From contig DUQT01000080.1 of the NCBI GenBank assembly GCA_012837655.1, forward strand, positions 1-9,401: a stretch of 9,401 bases of DNA, written 5' to 3'. Position 1 is the first letter of the stretch, and each line of letters begins with the position of its first letter. The translations under genes and the position numbers were made by a program. The DNA comes from Actinomyces sp. GTDB lineage: Bacteria; Actinomycetota; Actinomycetes; Actinomycetales; Actinomycetaceae. This document shows positions 5,687 through 9,401 of the stretch, piece by piece. The notes under the pieces are model-generated. The model did no database searches. It saw only the letters and a list, made by a program, of their open reading frames with translations, and had not been told where the DNA came from.

Positions 5687-8248
5687 TTACTTTTCAGCTG
5701 CGCGCAAACGAAGCGAGTTCGTAACGACGATGATTGAGGACATCGCCATCGCAGCGCCTGCGATCATGGGGTTCAGAAGCCCAGCGATTGCCAGCGGTAT
5801 TGCGGCAACGTTATAGGCAAACGCCCAGAACAGGTTCTGCTTAATAACTCGAAGAGTGTTGCGCGAAATGCGAATCGCCTGAGCCGCCGAACGCAGGTCT
5901 GAGCCAACCAGCGTAATGTCCGCAGCTTCGATTGCGACCTCAGTTCCAGATCCCATCGCCATGCCCAGACCGTTAGAACCAGCCTGAGCCAGGGCAGCGG
6001 CGTCGTTCACGCCGTCGCCAACCATGGCTACGATGCGTCCCTGATCCTGCAGGTCCGCAACGACATCGCGCTTTTCGTCTGGTAGCACGTTCGCGTAAAC
6101 CTTGGTGATCCCAACCTGTTCGGCAACGTGTTGCGCGGCGCGCTCGTTGTCGCCGGTAACCAGGATCGGCTCAATACCAAGGTCGCGAAGCTGCTTCACA
6201 GCCTCCGATGAGCTCGACTTAATCTCATCAGCAACCGCAATCACTGCCGCGGCCTCACCACCGGCAACCTTCGGATTCCGCCACTGCGTGAGCGTCGGCT
6301 GCACGGGCGCGTTCACATTTGCGGAATGCGCCTGCTGGCGGCCCTGCACGGTCGCGGTGTATCCGGCCTTCTCGATGGTTTCAATCAGCTGTTCATTCGA
6401 GATCGACTCGTCATCCAGCGTGATGTGAGCGGCCTCGGTCGCCAGGTTAACCTGCGCGGTCACACCCGGAATCTTGCCCAGTTTCCGCTCAACGCGGTTC
6501 ACGCACGACGCGCACGTCATGCCTCCAACCGCGACGTCAACTGTCCATTTGCCGTCATCTTCCGCTGTAAGCTCCACCGCGGGAGCTTCCACCCTTGAGT
6601 CAGAATCGTCCTCAGAAATCTGAATATCAGAAATTGGAGCGATCGCGACGACGGATACGGTTGCGCCCTGTTCAAGGCTTTGATCGATCGCGGATTGGAC
6701 GCTTTCGATTGAGAAACCGATCTGCTCAATCCACGCGGGACTGCCCACAAACACGCGCTGGTCGTCGATCGTTGCGGAAACGCCGGCGCCCGCGTGGTTG
6801 ACAAAGTCGGTCGCGTCAATTGTCGAGGGCGAGGCTGGCGACTCGTCTTGTGCGGCCGCGCTTTCGGTGGAATCGCCCGCGTCGGAGTCTCCTGTGGAAT
6901 CGTCCGCGTTAGTGCCTTCGGTGGACTCGGAGGAATCCGGGCCAAAGGCTTCCACGATTGCTTCGGCAACGGGGTGCGAAGATCCAGCTTCAACGGCGGC
7001 CGCGGCGGAAAGTGCTTGCGGGTCGCCGAAGGAGTCGACGACGTGCATTTCTGCCTTGGTGACGGTGCCCGTCTTGTCTAGGACCATCGTGTCGATGCGG
7101 CGGGTGGACTCCAGGATTTCTGGGCCCTTGATGACAATGCCTAGCTGCGCGGCGCGACCCGATCCGACCAAGAGGGCGGTCGGGGTTGCCAGGCCCAGGG
7201 CGCACGGACATGCGATCACGAGCACGGCAACAGCCGCGGTGAACGCTGGCTGGACGCCGGGACCCCAGATGAGCCAACCGATCAAAGTCAGTATCGCAAC
7301 GATGATTACCGCTGGAACAAAGACCGCGGAAATGCGGTCCGCAAGGCGCTGGACGGGCGCCTTGCCGGCTTGCGCTTCGGTGACCATCTGGCCGATTCGA
7401 GCCAGTGTGGTGTCCTCACCAACGCGGGTTACCCGCACGGTCAGCTGTCCGTCGGTGTTGATCGTAGCGCCGGTGACCTCATCGCCGGGACCAACGTGTA
7501 CCGGGATAGATTCGCCGGTTAGCAGTGAAGTATCTAGCGCCGCGTGGCCAGATTCCACAACCGCATCGACCGGGATCTTTTCGCCCGGCTTCACCACGAC
7601 GATGTCATCTACCTGCAGGTCGTCGACAGGAACGACCTCGATGCCACCTTCTGGCTTGACGCGGTTAGCGGACTTGGCACCCAGTTCAAGTAGGGAACGG
7701 AGTGCATCGCCAGCACGGTAACGCGTGCGAGCTTCCGCGTAGCGGCCGGCCAGCAGGAACGTGGTGACCATTGTGGCGGCTTCAAAATAGATTTCCGCGT
7801 GTTCGGTCGATGCGTTCTTTGGCATGAAGGACATGTTCATGGTCATGCCGATTTCGCCGGCACCACCAAAGAACAGGGCCCAAAGTGACCACAGGCTGGC
7901 GGCGATTACCCCCATGGAAACCAGTGTGTCCATAGTGGAGGAACCGTGTCGCGCCGCCCTGAAAGCCGCCACGTGGAACGGCCACGCCGCCCACACAACC
8001 ACCGGCATGGATAGGGCTGCGACGAGCCACTGCCAGCCGGGGAACTGCAGAGCGGGAATCATGGACAAAGCCATGACAGGAACTGCGAAAATAGCTGCGA
8101 CGATCAGGCGTCGCTTGAGTTCCGTGGCGCGCTCACGCGTCGCTTCACCCACCTGCGGGGTGCGAGATTGTTTCGTGCCGGGGGACTCCTCCTGTCCGAT
8201 AGGGGTGTCCACCAGCACTGCGGGTTTGGATTCGTTAGCTGTGCTCAT
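5687..8248 (-). CDS. copA: Cu(I)-exporting P1B-type ATPase with HMA domain inside its ATP-binding domain
   Basis: This 853-residue ATPase should pump Cu(I) out of the cytoplasm using ATP. The core is complete: TGES (244-247), membrane CPC (347-349), DKTGT with phosphorylated D391, SHP (424-426), TGDN (698-701), GDGVND (744-749). YN (812-813) and MAMSS (834-838) in the last two helices give the copper-type signature. Helices lie near 47-66, 73-98, 106-127, 150-168, 305-327, 334-358, 803-824 and 828-848; a Met-rich outer loop lies at 134-142. Oddly, the 45 residues before helix one hold no HMA domain. A full HMA domain (about 568-635, MTCASC at 577-582) sits instead between the strands at ~528-536 and ~667-675, which normally form one hairpin at the end of the nucleotide-binding lobe. 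A second acidic Ser/Asp/Glu-rich insert lies at ~436-476. The ATG overlaps the copZ stop by one base (TAATG), implying coupled translation. Function is firm; the layout is unusual. Confidence 0.95.
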   Translation of the reverse strand: MSTANESKPAVLVDTPIGQEESPGTKQSRTPQVGEATRERATELKRRLIVAAIFAVPVMALSMIPALQFPGWQWLVAALSMPVVVWAAWPFHVAAFRAARHGSSTMDTLVSMGVIAASLWSLWALFFGGAGEIGMTMNMSFMPKNASTEHAEIYFEAATMVTTFLLAGRYAEARTRYRAGDALRSLLELGAKSANRVKPEGGIEVVPVDDLQVDDIVVVKPGEKIPVDAVVESGHAALDTSLLTGESIPVHVGPGDEVTGATINTDGQLTVRVTRVGEDTTLARIGQMVTEAQAGKAPVQRLADRISAVFVPAVIIVAILTLIGWLIWGPGVQPAFTAAVAVLVIACPCALGLATPTALLVGSGRAAQLGIVIKGPEILESTRRIDTMVLDKTGTVTKAEMHVVDSFGDPQALSAAAAVEAGSSHPVAEAIVEAFGPDSSESTEGTNADDSTGDSDAGDSTESAAAQDESPASPSTIDATDFVNHAGAGVSATIDDQRVFVGSPAWIEQIGFSIESVQSAIDQSLEQGATVSVVAIAPISDIQISEDDSDSRVEAPAVELTAEDDGKWTVDVAVGGMTCASCVNRVERKLGKIPGVTAQVNLATEAAHITLDDESISNEQLIETIEKAGYTATVQGRQQAHSANVNAPVQPTLTQWRNPKVAGGEAAAVIAVADEIKSSSSEAVKQLRDLGIEPILVTGDNERAAQHVAEQVGITKVYANVLPDEKRDVVADLQDQGRIVAMVGDGVNDAAALAQAGSNGLGMAMGSGTEVAIEAADITLVGSDLRSAAQAIRISRNTLRVIKQNLFWAFAYNVAAIPLAIAGLLNPMIAGAAMAMSSIIVVTNSLRLRAAEK

Positions 8249-8478
8249 TACCTACTTACGCTTACCAGTTCAAAACCGGCTTCCGCGATCGCATCATTGA
8301 GGGCGTCATCGGTGACTTCGCCGGAGGTGGTTACACTTACGTTGGAGTTTTGGTCTTCACCAGTTGCAAGATCAACTGAGACGGTGTCAACTCCGGAAAT
8401 CTCGGATAGTTCTTCCGTAACTGACATGACGCAGTGTCCGCAGGTCATGCCCTTAACTTCGAGGTTGATATTAGCCAT
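8248..8478 (-). CDS. copZ: CopZ-like copper chaperone (HMA domain)
   Basis: This is a small soluble cytoplasmic protein of 76 residues, one whole HMA domain with the Cu(I)-binding motif GMTCGHC (residues 10-16; C13 and C16). It should bind Cu(I) and hand it to CopA or to CsoR. I chose the ATG at 8476-8478 because GGAAGG lies seven bases upstream; a TTG at 8491-8493 would add five residues but would place the ribosome site inside the gene. The gene starts 18 bases after the csoR stop and its TAA overlaps the copA ATG, so the three genes read as one operon. A short acidic/Asn loop (GEDQNSN, near 44-50) slightly extends one hairpin compared with the usual domain. Confidence 0.92.
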   Translation of the reverse strand: MANINLEVKGMTCGHCVMSVTEELSEISGVDTVSVDLATGEDQNSNVSVTTSGEVTDDALNDAIAEAGFELVSVSR

Positions 8479-8485
8479 TTGTCTT

Positions 8486-8491
8486 CCTTCC
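8486..8491 (-). promoter_or_regulatory. Ribosome binding site of copZ
   Basis: GGAAGG on the minus strand, seven bases before the ATG at 8476-8478. It supports that ATG over the upstream TTG. Confidence 0.7.
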
Positions 8492-8496
8492 AACGG

Positions 8497-8781
8497 TTAC
8501 GACTTGACCAGTCGGGCGATTGTATCGGTAACTTCGGCGACTTTTTGTTCGCCGGCTTCATCGGAATGCTTAGCTGCATTGACCACGCAGTGCCCAATGT
8601 GATCGTGGGCAAGGCCGATTGCAACAGAGTTGAGCGCGGATCTGACCGCACTGATCTGAGTGAGAACATCGATGCAGTACGTGTCGTTTTCGATCATGCG
8701 CTGTATTCCGCGCACCTGGCCTTCAATACGGCGCAGTCGGACTACGTAGTCGTCCTTATTGGGTGTGTAGCCGTGTTCCAA
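8497..8781 (-). CDS. csoR: CsoR-family copper-sensing repressor
   Basis: This 94-residue all-helical DNA-binding protein should repress its own operon and leave the DNA when it binds Cu(I). The family opening RLRRIEGQVRGIQRMI lies at 15-30. The metal ligands are C36, H61 and C65 (HIGHC at 61-65), the same numbering as M. tuberculosis CsoR, with Y35 also kept; this marks it as a copper sensor rather than the persulfide- or formaldehyde-sensing members of the family. The start is TTG at 8779-8781, five bases after GAGGAG (8787-8792); no in-frame ATG gives a full N-terminus. A matching operator lies at 8824-8840, and copZ follows 18 bases after the stop. I see nothing missing for function. Confidence 0.95.
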   Translation of the reverse strand: MEHGYTPNKDDYVVRLRRIEGQVRGIQRMIENDTYCIDVLTQISAVRSALNSVAIGLAHDHIGHCVVNAAKHSDEAGEQKVAEVTDTIARLVKS

Positions 8782-8820
8782 TGTGTCTCCTCACCTTTGG
8801 TGGGGCTTTTCGCACGACCC

Positions 8821-8849
8821 AATATACCCCTACGGGGTGTGGGTGTCGA
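8821..8849 (-). promoter_or_regulatory. Promoter of the csoR-copZ-copA operon
   Basis: On the minus strand TCGACA (8844-8849) resembles the -35 consensus and TATATT (8821-8826) the -10, with a 17-bp spacer. Transcription would start near 8814, giving a leader of about 30 nt before the csoR TTG. The CsoR operator fills the spacer and overlaps the -10, the usual place for repression. Confidence 0.75.
8824..8840. promoter_or_regulatory. CsoR operator
   Basis: ATACCCC-TAC-GGGGTGT is a near-perfect inverted repeat (one mismatch between the arms) of the G/C-tract type bound by CsoR proteins. It sits inside the promoter of the csoR operon, so Cu-free CsoR should block RNA polymerase. Binding is inferred from sequence and position. 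Confidence 0.8.
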
Positions 8850-8852
8850 GGG

Positions 8853-8881
8853 TTGATCTAACTTTGGCTAAATCGTAAAGC
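8853..8881 (+). promoter_or_regulatory. Possible promoter for the divergent right-edge gene
   Basis: TTGATC (8853-8858) and TAAAGC (8876-8881) are spaced by 17 bp on the plus strand. The -10 match is poor and the leader would be about 85 nt. Other weak -10-like strings (TAGGCT 8919-8924, TACTTA 8932-8937) lie closer to the gene. Listed only as the best-spaced pair. Confidence 0.2.
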
Positions 8882-8885
8882 TCGC

Positions 8886-8897
8886 GTGCTTGAGCAC
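8886..8897. repeat. Short perfect palindrome, possible operator
   Basis: GTGCT-TG-AGCAC is a perfect 5-bp inverted repeat with a 2-bp centre, located in the 190-bp gap between csoR and the right-edge gene. It has the shape of a dimeric repressor site, but a repeat this short can arise by chance. Confidence 0.25.
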
Positions 8898-8971
8898 AGT
8901 GATAGAACTGTCAATAGGTAGGCTGGAAAAGTACTTATTTGAGACCTTGAAAATAATTCTGGGGAGGCCCG

Positions 8972-9401
8972 TTGAACCGCATTGAAAAGGCATTGTCACG
9001 CCTGCGCGGCAACGGGCGAACCTTGCGCCCAAAGAGGAAGGTGCCTCCCCGTCGCGAGGCCACGGACGTAACGCCGCGCAGACGCCACTACCCGAACTAT
9101 TACGGGGCACGCAGGGTTCCCGAAACCATGTGGCTGGGAGATGCAGTGGACGTCCTCGGACCCCTTGTTGGAGCGGCGGGTTTGAACTCCCTGGTTGCTT
9201 TTATCGGCGAAAAGGCGCCTTTACCGCCGGACGTTTCTGCGCGTATCCGGGAGTTTGCGCGTGCGCAGGGCCAAGAAATCCAGGAGGAAGCCCAGCGCCG
9301 ATTCTTTGACAATCCAGGCCTTGACACGCTGGTTGTGCAGGCATTTACGCGCGCGTGGAAAATCCCGTTGGCGTTGGGGCGTACATATTTACGAGGGCGA
9401 A
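8972..9401 (+). CDS. Hypothetical protein, partial at the right edge
   Basis: A reading frame opens at TTG 8972-8974 and runs 143 codons to the window end without a stop. GGGGAGG (8961-8967) lies four bases upstream, and an in-frame TAA at 8954-8956 rules out a start further up, so this TTG is the best choice. The first ~50 residues are strongly basic and Arg/Pro-rich (for example RPKRKVPPRR at 19-28, then RRRHYPNYYGARR at 36-48). A short hydrophobic stretch (WLGDAVDVLGPLVGAAGL, about 54-71) and a charged, probably helical stretch (about 89-111) follow. I recognise no domain. It is divergent from the copper operon; nothing links it to copper. The basic lead could be a cytoplasmic or nucleic-acid-facing tail, but that is a guess. 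Confidence 0.65.
   Translation, partial: MNRIEKALSRLRGNGRTLRPKRKVPPRREATDVTPRRRHYPNYYGARRVPETMWLGDAVDVLGPLVGAAGLNSLVAFIGEKAPLPPDVSARIREFARAQGQEIQEEAQRRFFDNPGLDTLVVQAFTRAWKIPLALGRTYLRGR

Noticed and set aside
6798..7721. 307-codon open frame antisense to copA
   Set aside because: Its Ser/Ala/Thr-rich product is the mirror of the copA coding sequence; copA has every catalytic motif, and the antisense frame shows no domain or good ribosome site.
8479..8493. Longer copZ starting at TTG 8491-8493
   Set aside because: It would place the GGAAGG ribosome site inside the coding region; the ATG at 8476-8478 is correctly spaced and begins at the usual HMA N-terminus.

Overview
The window looks like a chromosomal segment of a moderately GC-rich actinobacterium. 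Support comes from GTG and TTG starts with strong purine-rich ribosome sites, a CsoR repressor matching the Mycobacterium-type C-H-C numbering, a long flippase/kinase-like membrane protein of actinobacterial type, and a DUF6541-like envelope protein. An Actinomycetaceae-like host is a guess from overall feel only. I see no insertion sequence, CRISPR array, rRNA or convincing tRNA.

Left part (1-5539) is an envelope region. A minus-strand gene (38-2599) encodes a large membrane protein with an MprF/UPF0104-type flippase half and a degenerate kinase-like middle. It is divergent from a plus-strand pair: a DedA-family membrane protein (2739-3509), then a DUF6541-like polytopic protein with a GT-C-like layout (3566-5539). 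All three are plausibly lipid or polysaccharide-carrier functions, but no substrate can be read from the sequence.

Right part (5540-8860) is a minus-strand copper-resistance operon in the order csoR (8497-8781), copZ (8248-8478), copA (5687-8248). A CsoR-type operator (8824-8840) sits between well-formed -35 and -10 boxes upstream of csoR. Copper entering the cell should release CsoR, CopZ should carry Cu(I), and CopA should export it. The operon converges on the DUF6541 gene. The 147-bp gap between them holds a strong hairpin with a U-rich tail in the copper operon's direction, and an 87-nt segment that folds on paper into a compact three-way junction.

The most unusual object is CopA. Its N-terminus has no metal-binding HMA domain. 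Instead a complete HMA domain with the motif MTCASC lies inside the cytoplasmic ATP-binding domain, apparently in the turn between the last two strands of the nucleotide-binding lobe. A second, acidic Ser/Asp/Glu-rich insert lies earlier in the same lobe.

The right edge (8972-9401) is the open start of an unrecognised plus-strand gene, divergent from csoR and running off the window.
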